Numbered from the stretch's first letter, positions 1 to 8,093 are shown. The stretch: 49,964 nt of DNA from an uncultured Mollicutes bacterium (GCA_900540175.1 UQFG01000011.1:1-49964); one strand, 5' to 3'. Notes: generated by a model from the letters alone, not told the origin. A program made the numbers and translations.

Positions 1-45
1 AACGCCGATGGTAGTACATTGTGCGAGAGTAGGTAGTTGCCGGGC
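1..45 (+). rRNA. rrf: 5S rRNA, 3' end (partial)
   Basis: The first bases match the conserved 3' arm of bacterial 5S rRNA: CGATGGTAGT followed by GAGAGTAGGT and ending near CCGGGC. The rest of the rRNA operon lies before the window. The tRNA string starts 16 bases later, as in Bacillus rrnB-trnB. Confidence 0.85.
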
Positions 46-61
46 TTCTCTTTGTATATTT

Positions 62-137
62 GGAGGTTTAGCTCAGTTGGGAGAGCATCTGCCTTACAAG
101 CAGAGGGTCGGCGGTTCGAGCCCGTCAACCTCCACCA
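62..137 (+). tRNA. tRNA-Val (UAC)
   Basis: A 76-nt cloverleaf with acceptor GGAGGTT/AACCTCC, anticodon loop CTTACAA (anticodon TAC) and an encoded CCA. First tRNA after the 5S gene. Confidence 0.95.
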
Positions 138-146
138 TTGAATTCA

Positions 147-222
<76 letters not shown>

Positions 223-227
223 TTTAT

Positions 228-303
228 GTCCCGTTAGCTCAGTTGGTAGAGCACTTGACTTTTAATCAAGGGGTCACAGATTCGAGTTCTGTACGGGACA
301 CCA
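228..303 (+). tRNA. tRNA-Lys (UUU)
   Basis: A 76-nt cloverleaf with acceptor GTCCCGT/ACGGGAC, anticodon loop CTTTTAA (anticodon TTT) and an encoded CCA. Confidence 0.95.
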
Positions 304-312
304 CTTTTATTT

Positions 313-402
313 GCCTCGGTGGTGGAATAGGTAGACACGTGGGACTTAAAATCCCATGCCTCTTAAAAAGGCGTGCCGGTTCGACCCCGGCCCGAGGTAC
401 CA
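313..402 (+). tRNA. tRNA-Leu (UAA)
   Basis: A class II tRNA of 90 nt with a long variable arm, anticodon loop CTTAAAA (anticodon TAA), a G-U pair closing the acceptor stem, and an encoded CCA. Confidence 0.95.
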
Positions 403-413
403 TAACCATTTTT

Positions 414-489
414 GGGGCTATAGCTCAACTGGGAGAGCGCCTGTTTTGCAAGCAGGAGGTCAGCGGTTCGATCCCGCTTAGCTCCACCA
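414..489 (+). tRNA. tRNA-Ala (UGC)
   Basis: A 76-nt cloverleaf with anticodon loop TTTGCAA (anticodon TGC) and an encoded CCA. It includes the G3-U70 type pair expected for alanine tRNA (acceptor GGGGCTA/TAGCTCC). Confidence 0.95.
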
Positions 490-526
490 TTTGAGTTATT
501 TTTAATTTAGGCGATTGGATGTATTT

Positions 527-603
527 GGCTCTGTAGCTCAGCTGGCTAGAGCGAGCGGTTCATACCCGCTAGGTCGTGGGTTCGAGTCCCTCCGGAGCCA
601 CCA
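527..603 (+). tRNA. tRNA-Met (CAU), elongator
   Basis: A 77-nt cloverleaf with anticodon loop TTCATAC. The D arm GCTCAGCTGGCTAGAGC and the CGGTTCATACCCG stem-loop match elongator tRNA-Met of Bacilli rather than the initiator or the CAU isoleucine tRNA. The assignment among CAU tRNAs is by resemblance and by position in the array. Confidence 0.85.
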
Positions 604-607
604 AATC

Positions 608-684
608 GGATCCGTAGCTCAGTTGGTTAGAGCCACCGGCTCATAACCGGTTGGTCACAGGTTCGAGTCCTGTCGGATCCACCA
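608..684 (+). tRNA. tRNA-Ile2 (CAU, lysidine-modified)
   Basis: A 77-nt cloverleaf with anticodon loop CTCATAA. The loop, D arm GCTCAGTTGGTTAGAGC and position between Met and Ser match the Bacillus tRNA-Ile that reads AUA after TilS converts C34 to lysidine. The sequence alone reads as CAU, so automatic annotation may call it Met. Confidence 0.75.
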
Positions 685-700
685 ATTGTTCTTTTATTTT

Positions 701-791
701 GGAGAAATACCCAAGTGGTTGAAGGGTCCGGTCTTGAAAACCGGTAGGGGATGAAAGTCCCGCGGGGGTTCGAATCCCTCTTTCTCCGCCA
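701..791 (+). tRNA. tRNA-Ser (UGA)
   Basis: A class II tRNA of 91 nt with a long variable arm, anticodon loop CTTGAAA (anticodon TGA), discriminator G and an encoded CCA. Confidence 0.95.
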
Positions 792-807
792 ACTTGATAT
801 CATACAT

Positions 808-884
<77 letters not shown>

Positions 885-888
885 AAAC

Positions 889-964
889 GGTTCGGTGGTG
901 TAGTGGTTAACATGCTAGTCTGTCACACTGGAGATCGCGGGTTCAAGTCCCGTCCGAACCGCCA
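889..964 (+). tRNA. tRNA-Asp (GUC)
   Basis: A 76-nt cloverleaf with acceptor GGTTCGG/CCGAACC, anticodon loop CTGTCAC (anticodon GTC), discriminator G and an encoded CCA. Confidence 0.95.
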
Positions 965-973
965 CTTGTTCTT

Positions 974-1049
974 GCCTCGGTAGCTCAGTCGGTAGAGCAA
1001 AGGACTGAAAATCCTTGTGTCGGCAGTTCGATTCTGCCCTGAGGCACCA
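974..1049 (+). tRNA. tRNA-Phe (GAA)
   Basis: A 76-nt cloverleaf with anticodon loop CTGAAAA (anticodon GAA) and an encoded CCA. Last tRNA of the array. Confidence 0.95.
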
Positions 1050-1083
1050 TTTAACACTTTTAAACCAAAGATCAAAATAGAAG

Positions 1084-1140
1084 AAAAAAGGTTGATAGAA
1101 TGAAGTTTTTTGAGCTTTTTCATCAACCTTTTTCTTTTTT
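1084..1140 (+). terminator. terminator of the rRNA-tRNA array
   Basis: AAAAAAGGTTGAT pairs with ATCAACCTTTTT around an AT-rich loop and is followed by TTTCTTTTTTT. It lies just past the last tRNA. Confidence 0.75.
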
Positions 1141-1142
1141 TA

Positions 1143-1494
1143 TATCTAAAAGTCGAAGTTTTCAATGCTGCTCTACCTACTGAACAGTATCTATTTGTAG
1201 TTATGATGAGGCAGTTGAAAATATATTTTCTTCAAAGTGCAAAACCGTTGATTCATAAAGTATAACAAGAGATACCAATTGGATATTCAGTTTTATCATG
1301 ATTGAATTTTGTTTGCCAATCTTTTAGGAAATCGTTTACTTTAAATTAAATGATACACTTTTTGATTGTGCCTTGATTTTGAGTACTGGTTAAAAGGTGT
1401 TTCCCCAGGCCTTTTTTCACAATTGAAAAACAGTATTTTAAATCGTTAAATTAAGATAAGAAAGTGATTTTTTCTTTTTTTATTGACAAGATAC
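1143..1494. other. intergenic stretch with no recognisable gene
   Basis: About 350 bases of AT-rich DNA. Both strands are full of stops. Short open stretches on the minus strand do not resemble a family I know; a decayed gene cannot be excluded. No RNA element is recognised. Confidence 0.4.
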
Positions 1495-1523
1495 TTTGCA
1501 AACTGACAAAAAAATGCTAAAAT
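1495..1523 (+). promoter_or_regulatory. SigA-type promoter for the Wzz-like gene
   Basis: TTTGCA, 17 bases, then TAAAAT preceded by TGC (extended -10). A TTGACA at 1483-1488 lies too far upstream to pair with this -10. Confidence 0.55.
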
Positions 1524-1591
1524 AAAATGACTGACTGTAAAAGTTGATACTTTGAAAGGAGAAAGTATAAATTCATTTTATACAACCGTAC

Positions 1592-2947
1592 ATGATGGAA
1601 CAAAAAGATTTATATAATAACGAAGACGGTGTCAGCATTAAAGAAATATTTTCTTGGATTTGGGCTAAAAAACTGATTGGTTTGATTTTAGCGTGCTTTG
1701 TTCTGCTCATTGTCGTTTTAGGAGTGGTTTTTTTCTATAATCCAATGAAGGCGGTTTATTCCATTCGCTATCAATATGGTGGTATTCCGAATTTAGATCA
1801 AGGTACGTATGTCGACGGGTCTGTTTTCAATTACTTTGAAATTGTTTCCGAAGAAGCGATTCTTGCGACGATTGAAAAGGACGAATCGTTTTCTTCTTTA
1901 AAAAACGGTGTGGAAGGTGCTCAATTTTCCATTTCTTATACGCCGAAACAAGAGGAACAAACGACTTTGGAAGAATACGTTATTTCTGTCAATGCGAATT
2001 TTTTCAGCAATGAAAAACAAGCCAAAGCATTTTTAGTGGAGTTGGCTAAATACCCGCTTTATAAAACCACTGAAATTTTAAATCAACAGAACTACGATTA
2101 TAATCTGACTCAATATGAATCGGTTGATACGTTTGAAGAACAGTTGGCGTATTTGACAAATCAGGTAAATTTTTTGATTGCAAACTATGATTTATTGATT
2201 TCTTATTTCGGAGACGCTTCGGTTGATGTACAGGGCAGCAATGCTTATTTATCGCAAATAAAACAGGAATTATCCAAAGTATTAACCGATGCGGATACCA
2301 ATTTTTCCTTAACCGTCCTTCAAGATGAACTCGCTTATAATGGCTATGTGAAAGATTATACGAAAACGAAAGCGTTGTATGAAAAACAACTAGCTACATT
2401 GAAAGAAAAAATTTACGAAGATCCAACTGATCCATCCAATGATTCTTATTTGATTCGCCGGTTAAAAAAATTAGAAAGTCAACAAGAGGCTCTTTTGAAT
2501 CAAACAAACGGTTCAACTGTCGTCACAACGGAAGCCTTAAAAGATATTGTCAATCAAATCGCTCAAATAAATGCCGAAATTGCTCAAATTGAAGATGAAA
2601 TCAGAATTTTGACAAAGAAATTGGAAAATATCGCTTTGGTTGAAGAAGGTAAAGGAGAGACTTTTTTATCCGACAGTCAAACCTTTGCCGGAAAGATGGA
2701 TAATCTAAAAAGACAACTTGAACAAGAAACCGAACTTTATAAAACAATTAGCAAAAACTTGTTTGAAACCAATATGCAAATCTATTTTATGGATGCGAAA
2801 GTGATAACAGAAACTGGTTCGATCAATCTTATTCTTACCGGAATCATCGGCATTGTCGGCGGTGTTTTGGTCGGAGGAGTCGTTGCCGGTATTTTAGGAT
2901 ATAGAAGCGAAAAGAAAAAAGAAGAAAAAGAGTTGAAAACGGAATAA
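1592..2947 (+). CDS. Wzz-like membrane protein with a large extracytoplasmic coiled coil
   Basis: The 451-residue product has one membrane segment near each end (about 27-49 and 411-436) and a charged, glutamine-rich, coiled-coil-prone middle (about 230-395). This is the layout of polysaccharide co-polymerases and chain-length regulators (Wzz family), though no family motif is decisive. The last residues are lysine/glutamate-rich and probably cytoplasmic. It stands alone between its own promoter and a terminator, with no capsule genes nearby. The ATG given sits 30 bases after the strong AAAGGAG (1555-1561). An in-frame ATT at 1571 is much better spaced, so the true start may be upstream. Function is inferred from topology only. 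Confidence 0.6.
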   Translation: MMEQKDLYNNEDGVSIKEIFSWIWAKKLIGLILACFVLLIVVLGVVFFYNPMKAVYSIRYQYGGIPNLDQGTYVDGSVFNYFEIVSEEAILATIEKDESFSSLKNGVEGAQFSISYTPKQEEQTTLEEYVISVNANFFSNEKQAKAFLVELAKYPLYKTTEILNQQNYDYNLTQYESVDTFEEQLAYLTNQVNFLIANYDLLISYFGDASVDVQGSNAYLSQIKQELSKVLTDADTNFSLTVLQDELAYNGYVKDYTKTKALYEKQLATLKEKIYEDPTDPSNDSYLIRRLKKLESQQEALLNQTNGSTVVTTEALKDIVNQIAQINAEIAQIEDEIRILTKKLENIALVEEGKGETFLSDSQTFAGKMDNLKRQLEQETELYKTISKNLFETNMQIYFMDAKVITETGSINLILTGIIGIVGGVLVGGVVAGILGYRSEKKKEEKELKTE

Positions 2948-2952
2948 AATTT

Positions 2953-3000
2953 AAAAAGATGTTTGAAAAATCAAAATTTTTGCAAACATCTTTTTCTTTT
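2953..3000 (+). terminator. terminator after the Wzz-like gene
   Basis: AAAAAGATGTTTG pairs with CAAACATCTTTTT around an AT-rich loop, followed by CTTTT. Confidence 0.8.
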
Positions 3001-3042
3001 CTAATGGTGAAAATTATTGTATAATAGGGAGTAGGTGATAGT

Positions 3043-3810
3043 ATGAAAGAGATTATCGAATTTTTCAATCAAAATCCGATTGCAAGAATTTGTTTGGATG
3101 CCTATTTGATTTTATTGATTGTCTCATTGGTTGTTTTTCTGATGTTTCGAATCAAGCGTTTGGTTCCTTTGATTCTGATCGGTTGTCTTTTGCTAGTTCT
3201 AGATTGGCTTGCCATCCAACTGAATTTGGAAATTTCCAAAATCGTTTATCCGATTATTCTGCAGTCGTATATTTTGATATGCGTCATTCTGATTGCGCCG
3301 GATCTTCGGAAAATCATGGACAGCAATCGTAAAATCGATACCCGAGCGGATATGCTTGTTTCTTCTACCAACGCAACCAAAGAAGCGATTGTCGATGCGG
3401 TTTTTCATTTATCGTCTATGAAAGTAGGAGCCTTGATTACCATCGAACAACACAACTCCTTAGAGCAATACGCCGAAAAGGCCATTCAACTCAATTCGGA
3501 TATTTCTAGAGAACTGTTGGAGCAGATTTTTATCAAAGACTCTCCGTTACATGACGGTGGGGTTATCATCAGGGGGAATAAAATTGTTTGTGCCGGTGCG
3601 TATTATGTGTTAACGCAAGACAACAATTTGGATAAAACGATCGGTTCGAGACATCGGGCTGGAATCGGAATTTCCGAAGTAACGGATTCGTTGACGATTA
3701 TCGTATCCGAAGAAACAGGAAACGTTCATGTGGCAACAGCCGGTTGTATGGTGGCAATCGACAATAAAAATGCTTTGTTGGAATACATCAATTTATTTTT
3801 AGGTAAATAG
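3043..3810 (+). CDS. cdaA: membrane diadenylate cyclase (CdaA type)
   Basis: Makes cyclic di-AMP from two ATP; in Firmicutes this controls potassium and osmolyte transport and wall homeostasis. The 255-residue protein has three N-terminal membrane segments (about 20-36, 38-58, 68-86), then a DAC domain. The active site shows DGG at 171-173 (usually DGA) and RHR at 203-205 in GSRHRAGIGISEVTDSL. The start has a GTAGGTGAT ribosome site and a TATAAT at 3020-3025. Downstream come a small membrane protein, a PAS/GGDEF-like protein, ispD and ispF. In Bacillus the slot before ispD-ispF holds disA and yacL, so a CdaA-type enzyme appears to occupy it here. No cdaR or glmM follows. Confidence 0.92.
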   Translation: MKEIIEFFNQNPIARICLDAYLILLIVSLVVFLMFRIKRLVPLILIGCLLLVLDWLAIQLNLEISKIVYPIILQSYILICVILIAPDLRKIMDSNRKIDTRADMLVSSTNATKEAIVDAVFHLSSMKVGALITIEQHNSLEQYAEKAIQLNSDISRELLEQIFIKDSPLHDGGVIIRGNKIVCAGAYYVLTQDNNLDKTIGSRHRAGIGISEVTDSLTIIVSEETGNVHVATAGCMVAIDNKNALLEYINLFLGK

Positions 3811-3821
3811 GAGGCAGTCTA

Positions 3822-4001
3822 ATGAAAATAATCAATATCGTAATTGAAATTATAACGGCTCCTTTTGCTCTTTTACTGAGGTTATCCAGTAATAAGAAAA
3901 ATTATTTTTCATCGTTGGCCAAACCGGTTTTTGTTCTTGCCATATCGTTACTGATTGTTGTTTTGATTGTTTTATTTTATTATCGAGATTTTATCTTTTA
4001 A
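3822..4001 (+). CDS. small single-pass membrane protein in the cdaA operon
   Basis: A 59-residue ORF starting MKIINIVIEII with ribosome site TAGGAGG, 11 bases after cdaA. An amphipathic N-terminus and basic linker (SSNKKN) precede one strongly hydrophobic segment (about 37-54) and a short tail ending RDFIF. No family recognised. Its place between the diadenylate cyclase and the PAS/GGDEF-like protein suggests a co-expressed membrane partner; that is inference. Confidence 0.7.
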   Translation: MKIINIVIEIITAPFALLLRLSSNKKNYFSSLAKPVFVLAISLLIVVLIVLFYYRDFIF

Positions 4002-4020
4002 GAAATAGAGGCAGAGTATT

Positions 4021-5583
4021 ATGTATCAACATCCGATCATTCCGTTTATTTTATGTACGATTTTATTGATATTTGTTTTAAAACAATCGTTGAATAAACA
4101 CCAATTGTTAAAAGGACGGTTTTTTCTTTGTTTTTTTCTTTGTTTCGGATGCGGCCTTATTCTAGTATTTTATCACGAAATCAAACAAAACCAGTGGTGG
4201 AATTCGATCGTCGAATGGATTTTACTTGGAATCGATCTTTTGGTCGGTCTTTGCATGATTGTTTTTTTAGAACTTTCGGCATCCAAAGAAAATTTTAATC
4301 ATCAACTGTTTGAAACGCTGAGTCAAACGAAATTGTACTGTTTGGTTGATCGGAAAAACCGAATTACAGATATTTCGGATCTGTTTTTACAAGATTTGGG
4401 ATTCAGTAAAGAAGAAGTCTTGAAAAAAAATTTATTTGATGTGATCGAGAAAAAATACCGGATTTTTTCATTAAACGGAACAGAAGCCTCTAAAAAAGAT
4501 TTGAACATTTATTATTCGCCTGTCAATCAAACATCTAGTCAACCGATGAATTTGGAAATTCATGACGAGGCGGGCGATGTCAGTGCTTATTATTTTACGG
4601 AAACACCCATTCTCCTTTTCGGAAAACTCAAAGGAAGATTGTTTGTCGGTGATAAAAAAGGCAGTGAAACGTTAGTCGGAATGGAAAAAAATTTAGCTGA
4701 CTCCGTTTCGGAATTGGAACTGATTAAAAGCCGTTTTATTACGGTTCTTGAAAAGACCAAAGAAGGAATCTTTTTTGCCGATTTAAAGGAAAACAGTATC
4801 TGGATCAATGATATTTTGGTTCAGCAACTTTGTTTAAGCGGAAACAGCCTCAGTTTAGAAGCGTATCAAAAAAACATTCATCCGGATGATTTGCCGTTGG
4901 TTTTAGAAAAATTGCGACAAGTCAATCAGGTTACACCGTCTTATCTGCTTTCATATCGGTACAATATCGGAACGAGATATGCCTACGTTCAAGAAGAAGG
5001 AATGCGAATATCAAACGGAAAGCAGATCGAACGATGCGGGATGATCCGTCTTTTGGATCATTACCGTTTTGCTCATACGGATACGGAGTTGGATAAGGTT
5101 TTAGGAGAACCGGAATTGTTTGCTCAATTAAAACGCTTGTTGGACCAACAAAAAGTTTTTCAGATCGTTTATTTTAAAGTCGCTTCCATTCCGGATTTGA
5201 ATGAAAAATACGGGCGTAATATCGGAAACATGGCTTTATCGGAATACATTAAATTGGTGAAATTCCGGTATGTGGACCAAGAGATGATCTACCGGTTGAC
5301 CGGCTTGGATTTTATTGCTTTGATAACGGATTATCGGAAGATGGATCTTTTGAAAAATTCTTTGATGAATCAAGAAAAAATATTACATGTTTCGGCAGAA
5401 TACGGCGCGATCAAAGTGGATATCCAAACGTATATGGGAATCGTTTATTCTACGGAGGTCAAAACCGCTCAAGAAGCAGTCGATCATGGAAAAACGGCCT
5501 TGCTTTTGGCCATGAATCCGAAATACAATGCGAATTATGCGTATTACAAAGATCGTTTATTTGAGGATCTACAAAGGAGATAA
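4021..5583 (+). CDS. membrane PAS-PAS protein with a degenerate GGDEF domain
   Basis: The 520-residue product has three membrane segments (about 5-20, 34-51, 65-85), two PAS-like regions (about 95-200 and 235-345) and a C-terminal domain (about 365-520) with the GGDEF fold pattern: DLNEKYGRNIGNMAL for the usual D-N-YGH-GD segment. The signature is TGLDF at 427-431 instead of GGDEF, so diguanylate cyclase activity is unlikely. GdpP, the c-di-AMP phosphodiesterase, also has membrane-PAS-degenerate GGDEF modules, but this protein lacks the DHH/DHHA1 domain. Neighbours are cdaA upstream and ispD 2 bases downstream. It may sense a ligand and regulate cdaA; this is inference. A PAS domain call needs a profile search. 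Confidence 0.75.
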   Translation: MYQHPIIPFILCTILLIFVLKQSLNKHQLLKGRFFLCFFLCFGCGLILVFYHEIKQNQWWNSIVEWILLGIDLLVGLCMIVFLELSASKENFNHQLFETLSQTKLYCLVDRKNRITDISDLFLQDLGFSKEEVLKKNLFDVIEKKYRIFSLNGTEASKKDLNIYYSPVNQTSSQPMNLEIHDEAGDVSAYYFTETPILLFGKLKGRLFVGDKKGSETLVGMEKNLADSVSELELIKSRFITVLEKTKEGIFFADLKENSIWINDILVQQLCLSGNSLSLEAYQKNIHPDDLPLVLEKLRQVNQVTPSYLLSYRYNIGTRYAYVQEEGMRISNGKQIERCGMIRLLDHYRFAHTDTELDKVLGEPELFAQLKRLLDQQKVFQIVYFKVASIPDLNEKYGRNIGNMALSEYIKLVKFRYVDQEMIYRLTGLDFIALITDYRKMDLLKNSLMNQEKILHVSAEYGAIKVDIQTYMGIVYSTEVKTAQEAVDHGKTALLLAMNPKYNANYAYYKDRLFEDLQRR

Positions 5584-5585
5584 CC

Positions 5586-6227
5586 ATGGTCAGTGTTTTA
5601 TTACTGTTGGCCGGATCGTCCCAACGAATGAATTCGAAAATCAACAAGGTATTTCTTCCGTTGGGGGATAAACCGGTTTATGCTCATTCGCTGGAGTTGT
5701 TTTTAAAGTTCGGTTTGGAAGTGATTTGTGTGGTCAAAGAAGGGGAAGAACATCATCTAAAGCCGTATGTTCCTTTGATCAAGATCGTAAACGGCGGAAA
5801 CACTCGGCAGGAAAGTGTTTATCGTGGGCTTTGTGCGGCCAAAGGAGATCAGATTTTGATTCATGATGCAGCCAGACCGCATTTGAAAGAACAAACCCTG
5901 CAAGACTGTTTATCGGCATTAAAAGAGGAAAAAGCCGTGTTAGTAGGATGTTTTTGCAAAGATACAATCTATCATCGAAATCCTCTTGCCGTGTTGAACC
6001 GGCAGGAACTGTTTCAAGCACAAACGCCTCAAGGAGGTCCGAAAGAAGCGTTGATCAAAGCGTACCGACAGGCAATGAAAGAAAATGTTTCGGCAACCGA
6101 TGATCTTTCTTTGTTGTTGAAATACAGTCCGATGGAAGTATCGCTGATTGACGGTACGGATCAAAATTTTAAAATCACAACGCAATTGGATTATATCCTT
6201 TCAAAGGAGATGATGAAAAATGTATAG
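5586..6227 (+). CDS. ispD: 2-C-methyl-D-erythritol 4-phosphate cytidylyltransferase
   Basis: Third step of the MEP isoprenoid pathway: joins CTP and MEP to give CDP-ME. The 213-residue protein shows the nucleotide-binding start LLLAGSSQRM with Lys around 21, HDAARP near residue 96 and QTPQG near 147. It is slightly shorter than the usual 225-235. The start has AAAGGAG six bases upstream. It overlaps ispF by 8 bases, so the two are translationally coupled. Together they show that the organism uses the MEP pathway. Confidence 0.95.
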   Translation: MVSVLLLLAGSSQRMNSKINKVFLPLGDKPVYAHSLELFLKFGLEVICVVKEGEEHHLKPYVPLIKIVNGGNTRQESVYRGLCAAKGDQILIHDAARPHLKEQTLQDCLSALKEEKAVLVGCFCKDTIYHRNPLAVLNRQELFQAQTPQGGPKEALIKAYRQAMKENVSATDDLSLLLKYSPMEVSLIDGTDQNFKITTQLDYILSKEMMKNV

Positions 6228-6714
6228 AATCGGCCATGCGTGGGATACGCATCGTTTGGTGTCCAACCGACCGCTTTATTTGGGTGGTGTTTTGATTCCA
6301 TCCTCAGTGGGACTGGATGGTCATTCCGATGCCGATGTGGTTTTGCATGCCCTTGCCGAATCCTTGTTAGGGGCGCTTGCACTGGGAGATTTGGGAACTT
6401 TTTATCCGGACGACAGCCCCAAAACATTGGGAATGGATTCTAAAATCATTTTGAAAGAGTGTTATGCGAAGGTTTTGGAAGCGGGGTATGAACTTGGTAA
6501 TTTGGATTTGACAATTTATGCCGAAAGCATTAAAATCGCTCCTTACCGTCTTGAGATTCGCCAGTCGATTGCCTCTATTTTACAACTGAATCTCAATCAA
6601 ATCAGCGTCAAAGCAACTACATGGGAAAAAATGGGTTTCATCGGGCGCGAGGAAGCAATTGCTTCCGAATGTGTTTGCCTTTTATATAAAACATTGCAAA
6701 AAAAGAAAATTTGA
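6220..6714 (+). CDS. ispF: 2-C-methyl-D-erythritol 2,4-cyclodiphosphate synthase
   Basis: Cyclises CDP-ME 2-phosphate in the MEP pathway; acts as a trimer with a zinc site. The 164-residue protein has the metal ligands in WDTHRL (residues 8-13), the GHSDADVV loop with the third ligand His, and the C-terminal TTWEKMGFIGREEAIA motif. The ribosome site AAAGGAG lies inside the ispD 3' end. It ends the cdaA-ispDF cluster. Confidence 0.95.
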   Translation: MYRIGHAWDTHRLVSNRPLYLGGVLIPSSVGLDGHSDADVVLHALAESLLGALALGDLGTFYPDDSPKTLGMDSKIILKECYAKVLEAGYELGNLDLTIYAESIKIAPYRLEIRQSIASILQLNLNQISVKATTWEKMGFIGREEAIASECVCLLYKTLQKKKI

Positions 6715-6737
6715 ATGTAAAGGAAAGTGTGTTTAAA

Positions 6738-6971
6738 ATGAAAGATATAATTAAACTTTTTGAAGATTTACCGCTTATTGCCAAAATAATTTTATGTATT
6801 CCGGTATTGGATATTGTTTGGAGTGTTTATAAAATTATTCGGTCTTTGGATAAAAAGAATGTTTTGGGAATCGTTTTAGGTGTTTTAACGATTTTTCCGG
6901 GTGCCTTTTTCATTTGGATTGTCGATCTTGTCACCGTCATCTTAAATGGAAACGTATGGTGGTTGGATTAA
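6738..6971 (+). CDS. small two-pass membrane protein, intact paralogue
   Basis: A 77-residue protein with two hydrophobic segments (about 13-34 and 42-66), a basic loop with SLDKKN between them, and a C-terminal WWLD. ATG 6738 follows AAAGGAAAG by ten bases; an upstream TTG at 6711 is less plausible. The next locus encodes a clear paralogue of the same length, with shared features at the same positions: the IP turn, the central LxKxxxL and the final LD or CD. Its paralogue is broken, so this may be the remaining working copy. Function unknown. Confidence 0.65.
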   Translation: MKDIIKLFEDLPLIAKIILCIPVLDIVWSVYKIIRSLDKKNVLGIVLGVLTIFPGAFFIWIVDLVTVILNGNVWWLD

Positions 6972-6989
6972 AAGAATAAAATTAAAAAT

Positions 6990-7018
6990 TTTGCAATGTT
7001 TACTCTTTGTGCTATAAT
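6990..7018 (+). promoter_or_regulatory. promoter of the broken membrane-protein gene
   Basis: TTGCAA at 6991-6996, 16 bases, then TATAAT at 7013-7018 with extended TGC. It still looks functional although the gene behind it is frameshifted. The ribosome site CAGGAGG follows. Confidence 0.7.
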
Positions 7019-7044
7019 AAAAAATATAGACAGGAGGTTTGAAA

Positions 7045-7282
7045 ATGGAAAAATGGTTTGAAAGGCAATCCAGATTGGTGCAATTGATTTTATTGCTGAT
7101 TCCCGGTGTAAACTGGATTGTAGATTGTAGAAGTATTGGTTCGTTGGAGTCATGCACTTAGAAAAGGAACACTGCTGAAATATTTGATCGCTATTTTGGT
7201 AACAATTCCGACGGGAATTATCGTCGGTTGGTTGGATATGTTGTGGTGTTTACTATTTCATCATTTGTTTCTTTGTGACTAG
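7045..7282 (+). pseudogene. small membrane protein gene broken by a 7-bp tandem duplication
   Basis: The gene starts MEKWFERQSRLVQ behind CAGGAGG. It is open until ATTGTAG is repeated back to back at 7117-7123 and 7124-7130. The duplication shifts the frame, and a stop follows at 7159-7161. Dropping one copy restores a continuous 76-residue frame (NWIVEVLVRWSHALRKG across the join) ending at the TAG of 7280-7282. The restored protein is a paralogue of the 77-residue protein encoded just upstream: two hydrophobic segments, the same spacing, and LD/CD near the end. It could be a recent mutation, a reversible slip or an assembly error. Confidence 0.8.
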
Positions 7283-7294
7283 ACGAAAAAAATG

Positions 7295-7324
7295 GATATG
7301 GAGAAAATCCATATCTTTTTTTTT
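7295..7324 (+). terminator. terminator after the broken gene
   Basis: GATATGGA pairs with TCCATATC around GAAAA, followed by nine T residues. Confidence 0.85.
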
Positions 7325-7342
7325 GAAAAGGTGGTGTGAAAA

Positions 7343-7972
7343 TTGAAGAAAAAAATAGATTTATTATTGGTGACGTTGCTTTTGTCTTTTGTAGGCGGTT
7401 TTATGGATGCTTACAGCGTTTCTTTTCGGGGCGGGAAATTCATTTTTATGCAAACCGGTAATTTGATTACGATGATAGACGATTTGATTGGTCGAAATTG
7501 GGTCGGTTTTTGGTTGGGATTTTTGTCTTTTATCTCGTTTTTATTCGGTGTGGCGATTGCGATTTTTATTTTAAAAAAGAAAAAAAGTTTGCCGCTGTTG
7601 ATTGTTCTTATGGTGGTTTTGATGATTCCGACTTTCTTTTTTCCCAAGACAGACGGCCTAGATTGTTCTTGGTTCGCGATTGCCTGTTTGGGAATTGCTG
7701 CCGGTATTTTGTTGGAAGGATTTCGTTTTTTCATTGTTCCTTTTACACCGACGATGATGACAAACAATTCCCGTTTGATGGTTGAAGCGCTTTTCGAAAA
7801 CAAGAAAAAAGCCTTGGTTTATTTGGCGATCCTATTTAGTTTTTTGTTGGGGGTTGCTTCTGAGAGCATTTGGATTTATTTTGGTTCGGCTCTTTATTTA
7901 AGTCCGCTCTTACCGCTATTTCTAATGGCTTTTTGTGCAATCTTAATTGTGCGGGCAAAAGAAGAAATTTGA
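7343..7972 (+). CDS. YoaK/DUF1275 family membrane protein
   Basis: The 209-residue product has about six hydrophobic segments and the N-terminal family pattern GGFMDAYSVSFRGGKFIFMQTGNL (positions about 18-40), in which Gly-rich and TGN residues are typical of DUF1275. Function of the family is unproven; transport has been suggested. The start is a TTG at 7343, set by AAGGTGGTG ten bases upstream. It stands alone between the terminator at 7295 and the yunC region. Confidence 0.8.
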   Translation: MKKKIDLLLVTLLLSFVGGFMDAYSVSFRGGKFIFMQTGNLITMIDDLIGRNWVGFWLGFLSFISFLFGVAIAIFILKKKKSLPLLIVLMVVLMIPTFFFPKTDGLDCSWFAIACLGIAAGILLEGFRFFIVPFTPTMMTNNSRLMVEALFENKKKALVYLAILFSFLLGVASESIWIYFGSALYLSPLLPLFLMAFCAILIVRAKEEI

Positions 7973-8093
7973 AAGGTGATTCGTCTTTTTTTGCTAAAAA
8001 ATTTCCAAGAAAAAAAGGAAAAATTGCAAGAAAAAGAAAAACCGTATAGAAAACGACCTTTCAAAGCTGATTTGAATGACTTTCTTACAGTTG

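Noticed and set aside
1209..1221. A 12-base match (TTTCAACTGCCT, minus strand) to the last bases of the window (49952-49963), as if both were ends of one mobile element
   Set aside because: Only 12 bases match, surrounding sequence differs, and the right copy is cut by the window edge. No transposase or terminal repeats are seen.
7411..7803. A 130-codon open frame on the minus strand opposite the YoaK-like gene
   Set aside because: The plus-strand protein has clear membrane and family patterns and a good ribosome site; the minus reading is a basic, low-complexity shadow.
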